64,000 nucleotides of DNA from Actinomadura atramentaria DSM 43919 (GTDB taxonomy: Bacteria > Actinomycetota > Actinomycetes > Streptosporangiales > Streptosporangiaceae), in contig NZ_KB907209.1 of assembly GCF_000381885.1 (NCBI RefSeq), positions 346,478 through 410,477 on the forward strand. The letters run 5' to 3'. Below the pieces are notes generated by a model. It ran no database searches and was not told the origin of the DNA. It saw only the letters and a program-made list of their open reading frames with translations. Below, piece by piece: positions 36,025-45,463 of the stretch. The translations under genes and the position numbers were made by a program. Numbering within the stretch: the first letter of the stretch is position 1; the number at the start of each line of letters is the position of its first letter.

Positions 36025-37010
36025 GGCCCTTCGCCTACGAGCGCGCCGCGACCGCCGAGGACGCGCTGCGCCGCCACGCCGCGGGCGACGGGGCCGTCGC
36101 CTACCTCGGCGGCGGCACGAACCTGGTCGACCTGATGCGGCTCGGCGTCGCGATGCCCGCGCGGCTCGTGGACGTCGCGCGGCTGCCCTACGACCGCATC
36201 GAGCACCGCGCGGACGGCGGCCTCGTCATCGGCGCGGCCGTCCGCAACAGCGACCTCGCCGCCGACCTCGGCGTGCGCGCCGACCACCCGCTGCTGTCGC
36301 AGGCGCTCCTGTCCGGCGCGTCCGGGCAGATCCGCAACCAGGCGACGGTCGGCGGGAACCTGCTGCAGCGGACGCGCTGCCCCTACTTCCAGGACATCAG
36401 CAAGGCGTGCAACAAGCGCGATCCGGGCAGCGGCTGCCCGGCGATCGAGGGCGACCACGAGAACCTGGCGATCCTCGACCACTCGCCGGAGTGCGTCGCG
36501 ACGCATCCGTCCGACATGGCGGTGGCGCTGGCGGCGCTGGACGCGCGCGTCCGCGTCCGGCAGCCCGACGGGGAGGACGTCGTCCCGCTGGAGCGGCTGT
36601 ACCGCTCGCCCGGCGACGACCCGTCCCGCGACACCACGCTCGCGCCCGGCGACCTGATCACCGGCGTCGAGGTGCCGGCGCCGCTGCGGATGCCCGCGCG
36701 GTACCGCAAGGTCCGCGAGCGGGCGTCGTTCGCGTTCGCGCTGGTGTCGGTGGCCGCGGCGCTCGACGTGTCCGGCGGGTCCGTCCGCGACTGCCGGATC
36801 GCGCTCGGCGGCGTCGCGCCGCGGCCGTGGCGCGCGCACCGTGCCGAGGACGCGCTGCGCGGCCGCCCGGCGACGCCCGGGAGCTTCCGCGCGGCGGCCG
36901 AGGCGGAGCTGGCCGCCGCCGACCCGCTGCCGGGCAACGCCTACAAGGTGCCGCTGGCCGTCAACCTGGTCGCGGCGGTGCTCACCGACCTCGCGGGGGA
37001 GGCGTCATGA
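36021..37010 (+). CDS. molybdenum hydroxylase FAD subunit with [4Fe-4S] insert (PaoB-like)
   Basis: A 329-residue FAD subunit (FAD_binding_5 and CO_deh_flav_C domains). The FAD motif reads AYLGGGTNLVDLM and the second QATVGGNLLQRTRC. Four cysteines at 120, 130, 139 and 158 (RCPYF, CNKR, GSGCPA, PECVA) form the insert that in E. coli PaoB binds an extra [4Fe-4S] cluster. This marks the enzyme as PaoABC-like aldehyde oxidoreductase, not xanthine dehydrogenase. The GTG start at 36021 overlaps the preceding stop, and the stop overlaps the ATG of the next gene. Confidence 0.93.
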   Translation: MRPFAYERAATAEDALRRHAAGDGAVAYLGGGTNLVDLMRLGVAMPARLVDVARLPYDRIEHRADGGLVIGAAVRNSDLAADLGVRADHPLLSQALLSGASGQIRNQATVGGNLLQRTRCPYFQDISKACNKRDPGSGCPAIEGDHENLAILDHSPECVATHPSDMAVALAALDARVRVRQPDGEDVVPLERLYRSPGDDPSRDTTLAPGDLITGVEVPAPLRMPARYRKVRERASFAFALVSVAAALDVSGGSVRDCRIALGGVAPRPWRAHRAEDALRGRPATPGSFRAAAEAELAAADPLPGNAYKVPLAVNLVAAVLTDLAGEAS

Positions 37011-39070
37011 GGATCGAGGGACGCGCGAAGATCACCGGGACGGCGCTGTACGCGTACGAGTACCCCGCCGAGGACGTCGCGTACGCGTTCGCGGTGTCGT
37101 CCGACATCGCGCGCGGCGAGGTGCTGTCGGTGCGCGCGCCGGACGTGCCCGGGCTGATCACCGTCCTGTCCTGCATGGACCCGCCGTCCGTCAAGCCCGT
37201 CTCCGACGGCGAGCTGGCCGTGCTCCAGTCGCGGCACGTGTCGTACCGGGGGCAGCTCGTCGCGGTCGTCGTCGCCGAGACGCTGGAGGCCGCGCGCGAG
37301 GCGGAACGGCTGCTGGAGATCGAGTACGCGCCCGAGGAGATCGACGTCGAGCTGCGCGCCGACCATCCCGGGCTGTACCACCCGGAGAAGGTCAACGGCG
37401 GGTTCGACACCGACACCGGGTCGGGCGAGCCGGAGGAGGTGTTCGGCGCGTCGCCCGTCCGGGTGGACGTCACCTACCGGACGCCCGCGCAGCACAACAA
37501 CGCGATGGAGCCGCACGCGACGCTCGCCGCGTGGACGTCCGACGGCGGGCTCGTCGTCCACGACTCCAACCAGGGCTCGGTCGTCGTCCGCGACACCCTC
37601 GCGCAGGTCTTCGACCTCGAACCCGAGCGCGTCCGGGTCATCGCGCCGCACGTCGGCGGCGGCTTCGGCTCCAAGGGCACGCCGCGGCCCGTCGTGGTGC
37701 TGGCGGCGCTCGCCGCGCGCGCCGCCGGGCGTCCCGTCAAGCTCGCGATGACGCGGCAGCAGATGTTCGCGGCCGTGGGGTACCGGACGCCGACGATCCA
37801 GCGGCTCCGGCTCGGCGCGGCGGAGGACGGGCGGCTGCGGGCGATCCTGCACGACGCCGTCGAGCAGACCTCGCACGTCCGCGAGTTCGCCGAGCAGACC
37901 ACCACCGCGACCCGGCACATGTACGCGGCGCCGCACCGCAGCACCGAGCACCGGCTCGTCCGGCTGGACGTGCCGTCGCCGTCGTGGATGCGCGCGCCCG
38001 GCGAGACGCCCGGCATGTACGGGCTGGAGTCCGCGATGGACGAGCTGGCGTACGCGGCCGGGCTCGACCCCGTCGAACTGCGCGTTCGCAACGAGCCCGA
38101 GACCGACCCCGACACCGGGCTGCCGTTCAGCTCCCGGAACCTGCTTGCGTGCCTGCGCGAGGGCGCGGACCGGTTCGGGTGGGCGCACCGCGACCCGCGG
38201 CCCGGCGTCCGCCGCGAGGGCCGGCTGCTGGTCGGGACGGGCGTGGCGGCGGCGACGTACCCGGCGATCACCGTTCCCGCGACGGCGCGGGCGCGCGCGC
38301 ACGAGGACGGGACGTTCACCGTCTCGCTCGCCGCCGCCGACATCGGCACCGGGGCGCGGACGGTCCTCACCGTCGTCGCCGCCGAGGCGCTGAAGGCCGA
38401 GCCCGACGCGGTGACCGTCGAGATCGGGGACAGCTCGCTGCCGCGCGCCCCGCTCGCCGGCGGGTCGATGGGCACGGCGAGCTGGGGGCACGCGGTCGTC
38501 CGCGCGTGCGAGGCGCTGCTGGTCGCGCTCGGCGCGTCCGGCGGCGAACTGCCGCAGGAGGCCGTCGTCGACACCGCCGAGGAGGTCAAGGGCCGTCCTC
38601 GCTACGCGCGGCACGCGTTCGGCGCGCACTTCGCCGAGGCCGCCGTCGACGTCGACACCGGCGAGATCCGCGTCCGGCGCATGCTCGGCGTGTTCGCGGC
38701 GGGCCGCATCCTCAACCCGCAGACGGCCCGGTCGCAGTTCGTCGGCGGCATGACGATGGGCGTCGGCATGGCGCTCATGGAACGCGGCGTGATGGACGAC
38801 GAGTACGGCGACTACCTCAACCACGACCTGGCGCAGTACCACGTCCCGGCGTGCGCGGACGTCCGCGACATCGACGCGTTCTGGATCGACGAGGCGGACG
38901 CCCACCTCAACGCGATGGGCGCGAAGGGCATCGGCGAGATCGGCATCGTCGGCGCGGCGGCCGCGATCGGCAACGCGGTGTTCCACGCGACGGGCGTCCG
39001 CTACCGGGAACTGCCCCTGACCCCGCCCCGCGTGCTGACGGGACTGCTGGAACACGGGGTGAGCGTCTAG
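37007..39070 (+). CDS. molybdenum hydroxylase catalytic (Moco) subunit (PaoC/XdhA-like)
   Basis: A 687-residue catalytic subunit that binds molybdenum cofactor and oxidises aldehydes or N-heterocycles with water. The N-terminal domain starts GRAKITGTALYAYEY; cofactor motifs include VGGGFGSKG and GAKGIGEIGIVGAAAAIGNA, whose Glu is the general base. Length is shorter than CoxL but usual for the PaoC type. ATGA overlap with the FAD subunit shows tight coupling. No maturation gene (PaoD/XdhC) is in the window. The substrate is not known; aldehydes are likely from the PaoB-like partner. Confidence 0.94.
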   Translation: MRIEGRAKITGTALYAYEYPAEDVAYAFAVSSDIARGEVLSVRAPDVPGLITVLSCMDPPSVKPVSDGELAVLQSRHVSYRGQLVAVVVAETLEAAREAERLLEIEYAPEEIDVELRADHPGLYHPEKVNGGFDTDTGSGEPEEVFGASPVRVDVTYRTPAQHNNAMEPHATLAAWTSDGGLVVHDSNQGSVVVRDTLAQVFDLEPERVRVIAPHVGGGFGSKGTPRPVVVLAALAARAAGRPVKLAMTRQQMFAAVGYRTPTIQRLRLGAAEDGRLRAILHDAVEQTSHVREFAEQTTTATRHMYAAPHRSTEHRLVRLDVPSPSWMRAPGETPGMYGLESAMDELAYAAGLDPVELRVRNEPETDPDTGLPFSSRNLLACLREGADRFGWAHRDPRPGVRREGRLLVGTGVAAATYPAITVPATARARAHEDGTFTVSLAAADIGTGARTVLTVVAAEALKAEPDAVTVEIGDSSLPRAPLAGGSMGTASWGHAVVRACEALLVALGASGGELPQEAVVDTAEEVKGRPRYARHAFGAHFAEAAVDVDTGEIRVRRMLGVFAAGRILNPQTARSQFVGGMTMGVGMALMERGVMDDEYGDYLNHDLAQYHVPACADVRDIDAFWIDEADAHLNAMGAKGIGEIGIVGAAAAIGNAVFHATGVRYRELPLTPPRVLTGLLEHGVSV

Positions 39071-39136
39071 GGCGTGCCCCGGCGCCCGGCGCGACGCGTC
39101 CCTCGCCCCTCGGTGCGGCGAACGGGGGCGCTCCGG

Positions 39137-39520
39137 TCAGCGGCCGGCGGGCTCCCACCAGGTGAGGTTCGCGGCGGCGTCGGCCACCGGTTCGATGATC
39201 TCCCACGCCTCGCTGATCAGCTCGTTCTCGACCCGCCAGATGTCGACGACCGCGATCTCCGGCCCGCCGTCCGGGAGCCGCCGCCGCGTGTGCAGCACCA
39301 CGTGGTCGCCGTCGGCCAGCACGTGCCGGATCTCGACCCGCATGCCGGCGAGCGGGACGAGCGCCGCCTCCACGGCGGCGAGCCATTCCTTCTTGGTGGA
39401 CGAGGTCGCGTCCGGCCGATGGTGGACGAAGTCGTCGCTGAGCAGCGGCGCGAGCCCTTCGGTGCTGCCCGTCGTGATCAGTTCCGAGAGCGCCCGCTGA
39501 ACGATGTCCTTGTTGGTCAT
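39137..39520 (-). CDS. SnoaL-like / NTF2-fold protein
   Basis: A 127-residue NTF2-like protein. The opening NKDIVQRALSELITTGSTEGL, the DDFVHHRP segment, the central HVLADGDHVVLHTRRRL and the ending EIIEPV match the SnoaL/polyketide cyclase-like fold. Such proteins are small isomerases, cyclases or ligand-binding proteins. It is divergent from a MmyB-type regulator with 87 bases between them, which makes it the likely target of that regulator. Confidence 0.88.
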   Translation of the reverse strand: MTNKDIVQRALSELITTGSTEGLAPLLSDDFVHHRPDATSSTKKEWLAAVEAALVPLAGMRVEIRHVLADGDHVVLHTRRRLPDGGPEIAVVDIWRVENELISEAWEIIEPVADAAANLTWWEPAGR

Positions 39521-39607
39521 GCCCGCAGTGTTTCCGCGGCCTCGGTGGATTGTCGATGAAATCCCATTTCATGGCGTCCGGCGCCGCGATGAGTACGCTC
39601 GGGAACC

Positions 39608-40438
39608 ATGCACACGGTCGGGGAACTCCTGCGGCAGTGGCGGCACCGCCGACGGCTCAGCCAGCTCGACCTCGCCATCGCGGCCGACGTGTCCGCCCGG
39701 CACGTCAGCCTCGTCGAGACGGGTAAGTCCAACCCCAGCGCCGACATGGTCCTGCGGCTCGCCGACCAGCTCGACGTGCCGCTCCGCGACCGCAACCGCC
39801 TGCTGCTCGCCGCCGGTTTCGCGCCCCGGTACGCCGAACGGCCGCTCGACGACACCGCGCTGTCCGCCGCCCGGAACGCCGTCGAACGGGTACTCCGCGC
39901 GCACGAGCCGTACCCGGCGCTGGCGTTCGACCGCCGCTGGAACATCATCACGGCCAACCGCGCCGTCGACCCGTTCCTCGCCGAGGTCGACCCCGAACTG
40001 CTCCGGGCGCCGGTCAACCTGCTGCGGCTCGGCCTCGACCCGCGCGGGCTCGCCCGCCTCGTCGTCAACATCGCCGATGTCCGCGCGGTGTTCCGCGCCC
40101 GGGTGAGGCGCCAGCTCGCCGCCGCCCCCGATCCCGGACTCGCCGCCCTCTACGAGGAACTCCTGGCCCCCGGAGCAGTCGAAGCCCCCGCCGACTCCGA
40201 CGTCATGATCCACATGCTCGTCCGCCACGGCGGCCGCGAGCTTCGCCTCTTCTCCACCATCACCACCTTCGGCACCCCGCAGGACATCACCCTCGACGAG
40301 GTAGCCATCGAGTCCTACTACCCCGCCGACGCCGAGACCGCCGCCTGCTTCGAGGACCGGGGCGTCTCGCACCGCGCGCGGTGGGGAGGCGATGCCGGGT
40401 CCGGGCTTTTCGGTCGTGCGGGCGGGATGAGCGCCTAG
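39608..40438 (+). CDS. XRE/MmyB-type transcriptional regulator
   Basis: A 276-residue regulator. The N-terminal HTH_3 domain (LRQWRHRRRLSQLDLAIAAD, then SARHVSLVETGKSNPSADMV) is followed by a MmyB-like ligand-binding domain (YPALAFDRRWNIITANRAV, NLLRLGLDPRG). MmyB-like domains are PAS-related and may bind fatty acids. Divergent genes under such regulators are often small oxidoreductases or NTF2-fold proteins, as here. The last 25 residues are basic and not conserved-looking. Confidence 0.93.
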   Translation: MHTVGELLRQWRHRRRLSQLDLAIAADVSARHVSLVETGKSNPSADMVLRLADQLDVPLRDRNRLLLAAGFAPRYAERPLDDTALSAARNAVERVLRAHEPYPALAFDRRWNIITANRAVDPFLAEVDPELLRAPVNLLRLGLDPRGLARLVVNIADVRAVFRARVRRQLAAAPDPGLAALYEELLAPGAVEAPADSDVMIHMLVRHGGRELRLFSTITTFGTPQDITLDEVAIESYYPADAETAACFEDRGVSHRARWGGDAGSGLFGRAGGMSA

Positions 40439-40490
40439 GGTGCCGGAGGGGGGCCATGCACGGACCACGCGGGGAAGGGGATCGTCGCCC

Positions 40491-41831
40491 ATGCTCACCG
40501 ACCGGTACGGATCGCCGCTGAACGCGCCGGACGCGGCCGCCGTGGACGCGCTGCACGACGCCGTCACCCGGTTCATGCGGTTCCGTCACGGAATGCTCGA
40601 CCCGGTCGCGCCGTGGCTCGCGGCGGGGGACGCGTTCCCGCTCGCCGCCGCGCTGGACGCGTACATCGGCGCGCTCAGCACCGAGGCCGGGGTCGCCGCC
40701 GAGACCGCCGCCGCGTTCGGCCGCGCCCGGGAGCGGTGCGCGCGGCTGCCGCTCACCGAACGCGAGCGCGGCCACCTCGACGCCGCCGACCGCCTGCTCG
40801 CCGGGGACCTGCGCGGCGCGGCGGACCTGCTGACGCGGCTGTCCGAGCACGACCCGCACGACATGGTCGCGCTCGCCGCCGGGCACCAGGTGGACTTCCT
40901 GCGCGGCGACGCCGTGGCGCTCCGCGACCGCGTCGGGGCGGTTCTGGCGTTCCTCGCCGAGGACGACCCGCACTACCCGTGGCTGCTCGGCATGTACGCG
41001 TTCGGCGCGGAGGAGAACGGCCACTGGGAGTACGCCGAACGCCTGGGCCGCCGCGCCGCCGAACTCGACCCGGACAACGTCTGGGCCGTCCACGCCGTCG
41101 CCCACACCTTCGAGGAGCGCGGCCGCGCCGAGGACGGCGCCGCCTGGCTGGACGGCCGCCGCGCCGACTGGGACGGCGACAACTACCTGCGGCTCCACCT
41201 CACCTGGCACCGCTGCCTGTTCCGGCTGGACGCGGGCGACGCGGCGGCCGTCCTCGCGACCTACGACGCCGACCTGGCCCCCGAGCGGACGGCGGGCAGC
41301 GCGCTGGAGATCCTTAACGGCTCCTCGCTGCTGTGGCGGCTGCACCTGGCGGGCGTGGACGTCGGCGGACGGTTCGCGACGCTCGCCGACGCGTGGCGGG
41401 ACCGCGCCGCCGACCCGTGGTACGCGTTCAACGACTGGCACGCCGCGCTCTGCTTCGCCGGCGCGGACGACCAGGCGGCGCTGGCCGCGCTGATCCGCTC
41501 GCGCGAGGCGTACGCGACGGGCGACGCCGGATCTGGACTGCCCGACGACCGGGACGTCACGGGGGCGGTCGGCCTGCCCGTGTGCCGCGCAATCGCCGCG
41601 TTCGCGCAGAAGGACTACGACGCTGCCGTTGACCTGATGATGCCCGTCCGCCACGCCCTGCGCCGCACCGGCGGCAGCGACGCCCAACGCGACGTGCTCC
41701 AGCAGACGCTCATCGAGGCAGCCGTCCGCGCGGGCCGCACCACGACCGCCCGCACCCTGCTCGGCGAACGAATCGCCCGCCGCCCCGCGGGCCCCTTCGA
41801 CCGCGCCGTCCGCGACCGCCTCGGCATCTGA
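40491..41831 (+). CDS. tetratricopeptide-repeat protein (TTC38-like)
   Basis: A 446-residue all-helical protein of the TTC38-like family. TPR-type helices are seen at HYPWLLGMYAFGAEENGHWE, AERLGRRAAELDPDNVWAVH and AFAQKDYDAAVDLMM. Conserved His and Trp residues in HLTWHRCLFRLDAGD are typical. Function is unknown. Start ATG 40491 has GGGGAAGGGG upstream; the 17 codons before it are shadow. It lies 52 bases after the MmyB-type regulator gene and may be cotranscribed. Confidence 0.88.
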   Translation: MLTDRYGSPLNAPDAAAVDALHDAVTRFMRFRHGMLDPVAPWLAAGDAFPLAAALDAYIGALSTEAGVAAETAAAFGRARERCARLPLTERERGHLDAADRLLAGDLRGAADLLTRLSEHDPHDMVALAAGHQVDFLRGDAVALRDRVGAVLAFLAEDDPHYPWLLGMYAFGAEENGHWEYAERLGRRAAELDPDNVWAVHAVAHTFEERGRAEDGAAWLDGRRADWDGDNYLRLHLTWHRCLFRLDAGDAAAVLATYDADLAPERTAGSALEILNGSSLLWRLHLAGVDVGGRFATLADAWRDRAADPWYAFNDWHAALCFAGADDQAALAALIRSREAYATGDAGSGLPDDRDVTGAVGLPVCRAIAAFAQKDYDAAVDLMMPVRHALRRTGGSDAQRDVLQQTLIEAAVRAGRTTTARTLLGERIARRPAGPFDRAVRDRLGI

Positions 41832-41907
41832 ACAACGCCCGGTGCGCCAGAACGAGCCGGGGTTCCCGGCGTGTGTCGCGCGGATGGGAAAGCTCGTCGC
41901 AAGCGGC

Positions 41908-42948
41908 TCACTCGTGGGCGGCGACCCAGGCCCAGACGCGGCGGCGGTGGAGCAGCGCGCCGACCAGGAACAGCAGCAGCGCGCCCGCGCCTAAGAGCAG
42001 TTCCTCGGCGGACGGCACGGTGTCCGCCGGGCGCGGGCCGAGGAACACCGCGAGACCGGCCGTCACGCCCTGCGTCGCCGCCCAGGTCAGGGTGAGCCCG
42101 ACCGTCAGCAGCGCGCCGACGTTGCGGCCGTAGACGGCCAGCGCCCAGATCGCGGTCGGGCCGCCCGACCACACCCGCCACAGGAGCCCCGCGAGCAGCA
42201 GCGGGCCGACGCCGACGAGCACCAGCGTGCCCGTGTCCACGACGCCCGCGTCGCGGGCCTCGGCGAACGCGCGCGCCGCCCGGTGCCCGAACACTGCGAC
42301 GCCCCACCCGGCGAGGACGGCGACGCCCGCGACCAGCTCGACGGGACGCCCGGCGGGCCGCGCGACACGTTCGGCGCGGCGCAGCAGGCGGCCGACCCCG
42401 AACGGGGGCCGGGCGACGGCGAACACGTCGGCGAGCGCGCCCGATCCGCCGGGGCCGCGCCGGAGATGCGGCGCGAACGCGTCCACGGCCCGCCGCAGCG
42501 CCCGCCACGCGCGGAGCCGGTGGGAGAACATGATCCGGTACGCGCCGTCGCCCGCCCACATGCCGGACATCTCGGGATGGCGGGCGGCGAAGCCCTCGAA
42601 CGGGAAGAGCGAGAGCACGCCGGGGCCGACGACGACGTCCGCCAGCTCGTCCCACGAGACCGCCCAGCACGTCTCCCCGGCGTCGGTCAGCGACCGGACG
42701 CCGGACGCGTCCAGCACGATCCGCGCGACCGCGCGCCGCCGCAGCGACCGCACGGCGACGACGGCCGCGCCCAGCAGCACGCCGCCGCCCACCGCGCAGC
42801 CGGCCGCCGCGCGCGGCGTCCCCGCGAGCGCGAGGACGGCCGTCGCGAACAGGCAGGCGACGCCCAGCCACGCCAGGACCGCGACGGCCGGAAGCAGCGC
42901 GACGCGCCCGGCGGACGGGAGTTCGAAGGCGGCGGGAGCGTCGGACAC
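41908..42948 (-). CDS. hypothetical multi-pass membrane protein
   Basis: A 346-residue protein with two membrane segments near residues 17-41 and 47-64, a cytoplasmic PH-like region of about 100 residues (ARIVLDASGVRSL, then SWDELADVVVG), and four further membrane segments at about 205-222, 240-258, 265-300 and 318-338. I know no named family. It may be a sensor or stress-related membrane protein; no neighbour gives a clue. Confidence 0.75.
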   Translation of the reverse strand: MSDAPAAFELPSAGRVALLPAVAVLAWLGVACLFATAVLALAGTPRAAAGCAVGGGVLLGAAVVAVRSLRRRAVARIVLDASGVRSLTDAGETCWAVSWDELADVVVGPGVLSLFPFEGFAARHPEMSGMWAGDGAYRIMFSHRLRAWRALRRAVDAFAPHLRRGPGGSGALADVFAVARPPFGVGRLLRRAERVARPAGRPVELVAGVAVLAGWGVAVFGHRAARAFAEARDAGVVDTGTLVLVGVGPLLLAGLLWRVWSGGPTAIWALAVYGRNVGALLTVGLTLTWAATQGVTAGLAVFLGPRPADTVPSAEELLLGAGALLLFLVGALLHRRRVWAWVAAHE

Positions 42949-43096
42949 GGCCCGTCATCGTACGGAGCGCCCCGACCCGAATCCAGCAACGCGGGAGGGA
43001 CGAACCGGACGACATCCCGGCCTTCACTCCAGGCGGCATCGCCGCCACGAACCCACCCCGCGCACGCTCTGTCCGAAAAGCCAGCGGACGGTTGTC

Positions 43097-43864
43097 TCAC
43101 CCGGTCTCGAAAGACCCGTGTCGGCCCGCGCCGGAGGCGAAGCGCTGCGCGCCGTCGAGTGCGTCGGCGGCGAGCGACGTCTCGCCGTGCCGCCACTCGG
43201 CGGCCAGTGCGGCGGACTCGTCCAGGCCCCACTGGTCCAGGACCGACGCGCGGTCCTCGCGCAGGCACGTCTGCGGGAACCGGGCGAGGGATGCGGCCAG
43301 CTCGACGGCGGCCTCGATCGCCGTCCCGGCGGGCACGACGCGGTTGGCGAGGCCCATCCGCAGCGCCTCGGCCGCGTCCACGGGACGGCCCGTGAGGATC
43401 ATGTCGAGCGCGTGGCTCTGCCCGATGAGGCGCGGCAGCCGGACCGTCCCGCCGTCGATGAGCGGAACGCCCCACCGGCGGCAGTACACGCCGAAGACGG
43501 CGGTCTCGTCCGCGACGCGCAGGTCCGCCCAGATCGCGAGTTCGAGACCGCCCGCGACGGCGTGCCCGGACACGGCGGCGATCACCGGCTTGGAGAGCCG
43601 CAGCCGCGTCGGTCCCATCGGCCCGTCGCCGTCGCGCTCGGCGCGGTTGCCCTCGGGCGTGCCGAGCGCCCGCAGGTCCGCGCCCGCGCAGAACGTCCCG
43701 TTCGTCCCGTAGAGGACGGCGGCGACGGAGTCGGGATCGGCGTCGAAGGCGCGGAACGCGGCGGCCAGGGCCTCGGCGGTCGGCCGGTCCACCGCGTTGC
43801 GGCGCTCGGGCCGGTCGATGCCGATCAGCGTGACCGGCCCCCGGCGTTCGATGAGGACGCTCAC
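43097..43864 (-). CDS. enoyl-CoA hydratase/isomerase family protein
   Basis: A 255-residue crotonase-fold enzyme acting on acyl-CoA. The oxyanion-hole segments are GTFCAGADLRAL and SGHAVAGGLELAIWADLRV, and the segment GVPLIDGGTVRLPRLIG carries the position of a catalytic acid. Members hydrate, isomerise or cleave acyl-CoAs. The GTG start at 43864 overlaps the TGA of the acyl-CoA ligase gene, so the two are one operon. The likely regulator is the divergent TetR protein. Confidence 0.93.
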   Translation of the reverse strand: MSVLIERRGPVTLIGIDRPERRNAVDRPTAEALAAAFRAFDADPDSVAAVLYGTNGTFCAGADLRALGTPEGNRAERDGDGPMGPTRLRLSKPVIAAVSGHAVAGGLELAIWADLRVADETAVFGVYCRRWGVPLIDGGTVRLPRLIGQSHALDMILTGRPVDAAEALRMGLANRVVPAGTAIEAAVELAASLARFPQTCLREDRASVLDQWGLDESAALAAEWRHGETSLAADALDGAQRFASGAGRHGSFETG

Positions 43865-45405
43865 GCGCGCGCCTCCCGCTCGGTCCCGGCCCACAGCGGA
43901 TCGCGCAGTGCGCGCCGCAGGACCTTTCCGACGGGGGACAGCGGCACGGAGTCCACGACCCGCACCGACTTCGGCACCTTGTACCCGGCGAGGCGGGCGC
44001 GGGCGGCGGCGCGGAGTTCGGCCTCGTCCACCCGCGCGCCCGGCGCGGGGACGACGAACGCGGTCACGGCCTCGACCCACGTCGGGTCCGGCGCGCCCAC
44101 GACGACGCACTGCGCCACCGAGGGATGCTCCAGCAGCACGTCCTCGACCTCCTTGGGATAGACGTTGTACCCGCCGGTGATGATCATGTCGCTGCGGCGG
44201 TCCACCAGGTGCAGGTAGCCGCGCTCGTCGGCGCGGGCCATGTCGCGGGTCCGAATCCAGCCGCCGGGCGCGAGCATCTCGGCGTTCAGCTCGGGGGCGT
44301 CGTGGTAGCCCTTCATGCCGAACGGCGCGCGGACGCGGATCTCGCCGATCTCGCCGGGGGCGACCGGAATCCCGTCGTCGTCGGTCAGCAGCAGCTCGGC
44401 GTCCACGGCCGGATGGCCGCAGGAGCCCAGCAGCGACGGGTCGCGGTGGTCCTCGGCGTCCAGGACCGTCATGCACAGCGGCGCTTCGGTCTGCCCGAAA
44501 TACTGCACGAAACGCGGTCCCCACAGCTCCATCGCCTCGGTGATCACCGGACGCGGCATCGGGCTCGCGCCGTAGACGACGGTCCGCAGCGTCGAGACGT
44601 CCGCGCGGCCCGCCGCGCCGCTGGAGAGCAGCATCCCGATCATCGTCGGCACGAGGTTGATCTCGGTGACGCCGTGGCGGGGGATCGCGTCGGCGTACTC
44701 GTCGGGATCGAACCCGCCGAGCACGGCCGCGGCCCCGCCCCGCAGCCAGTACGGCAGGACGAACGTGCCGGACGCGTGGATCAGCGACGCCGCGTGCAGC
44801 ATCACCGAGTCGCGGCCGGGCGACACCAGGTTCGCGAGGATGTTCGCGGTGATCGCCGCGTAGTTCGCCTGGGTGTGCTCGACGGCCTTGAGTCGACCGG
44901 TCGTGCCGGACGTGTAGAGGAACAGCACCGGATCGTCCGGCTCGGCCGGGAGCATCGGGTCGTCGGTGCGGGCGTCCCGCATCGCGGCGAGCAGATCCGG
45001 GCCGCCGGCCGCGCCCTCGGCGCCGAGGCCGATCGTGCGCAGGCCGTCGAGCAGCCCGGCGAGTTCGGCGGCCCGCTCGCCGAGCGCGGCGTCATGGACG
45101 AGGACGCGAACGCCCGTCTCCCGCAGCATCCGCGCCTGCTCGGCGGCGGCGAGCCGCGCGTTCAGCGGGACGCGCGCGACGCCCGCCTTCAGGCACGCGA
45201 AGTCGACGGGGATCGACCACAGCCCGTTCCCGAGCAGCAGCCCGACCCGGTCGCCGGGGGACACGCCATGCGCGAACAGGACGTGCGCCATCGCGTTGGC
45301 GGCCCGGTCGACCTGCGCGTACGTCAGGGACTCGCCGCCGTGCAGCACGGCGGTGCGCGGCCCGAACCGCGCCGCCCCGCGCCGAACGAGGTCCACGGTG
45401 AGCAT
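43861..45405 (-). CDS. acyl-CoA ligase (class I adenylate-forming enzyme)
   Basis: A 514-residue ATP-dependent acyl/aryl-CoA synthetase. The AMP-binding P-loop YTSGTTGRLKAVEHT, the A4/A5 segments (YFGQTEAP), the hinge DMARADERGYLHLVDR and the catalytic Lys region SPVGKVLRR are intact. It activates a carboxylic acid for the following crotonase, so a small catabolic operon is likely. The start ATG 45405 stands 58 bases from the divergent TetR gene, with the operator between. Confidence 0.94.
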   Translation of the reverse strand: MLTVDLVRRGAARFGPRTAVLHGGESLTYAQVDRAANAMAHVLFAHGVSPGDRVGLLLGNGLWSIPVDFACLKAGVARVPLNARLAAAEQARMLRETGVRVLVHDAALGERAAELAGLLDGLRTIGLGAEGAAGGPDLLAAMRDARTDDPMLPAEPDDPVLFLYTSGTTGRLKAVEHTQANYAAITANILANLVSPGRDSVMLHAASLIHASGTFVLPYWLRGGAAAVLGGFDPDEYADAIPRHGVTEINLVPTMIGMLLSSGAAGRADVSTLRTVVYGASPMPRPVITEAMELWGPRFVQYFGQTEAPLCMTVLDAEDHRDPSLLGSCGHPAVDAELLLTDDDGIPVAPGEIGEIRVRAPFGMKGYHDAPELNAEMLAPGGWIRTRDMARADERGYLHLVDRRSDMIITGGYNVYPKEVEDVLLEHPSVAQCVVVGAPDPTWVEAVTAFVVPAPGARVDEAELRAAARARLAGYKVPKSVRVVDSVPLSPVGKVLRRALRDPLWAGTEREARA

Positions 45406-45425
45406 GGGGCCCTCCTAAAAACAGT

Positions 45426-45437
45426 CCGTCCGGACGG
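45426..45437. promoter_or_regulatory. probable TetR operator
   Basis: CCGTCCGGACGG is a 12-bp perfect palindrome in the 58-base gap between the acyl-CoA ligase gene and the TetR gene. It is flanked by near-symmetric AAAAACAGT and TCTTTTT. The length, symmetry and place fit a TetR dimer site controlling both directions. Confidence 0.7.
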
Positions 45438-45463
45438 TCTTTTTAGCACGCTAACATGGCGCG

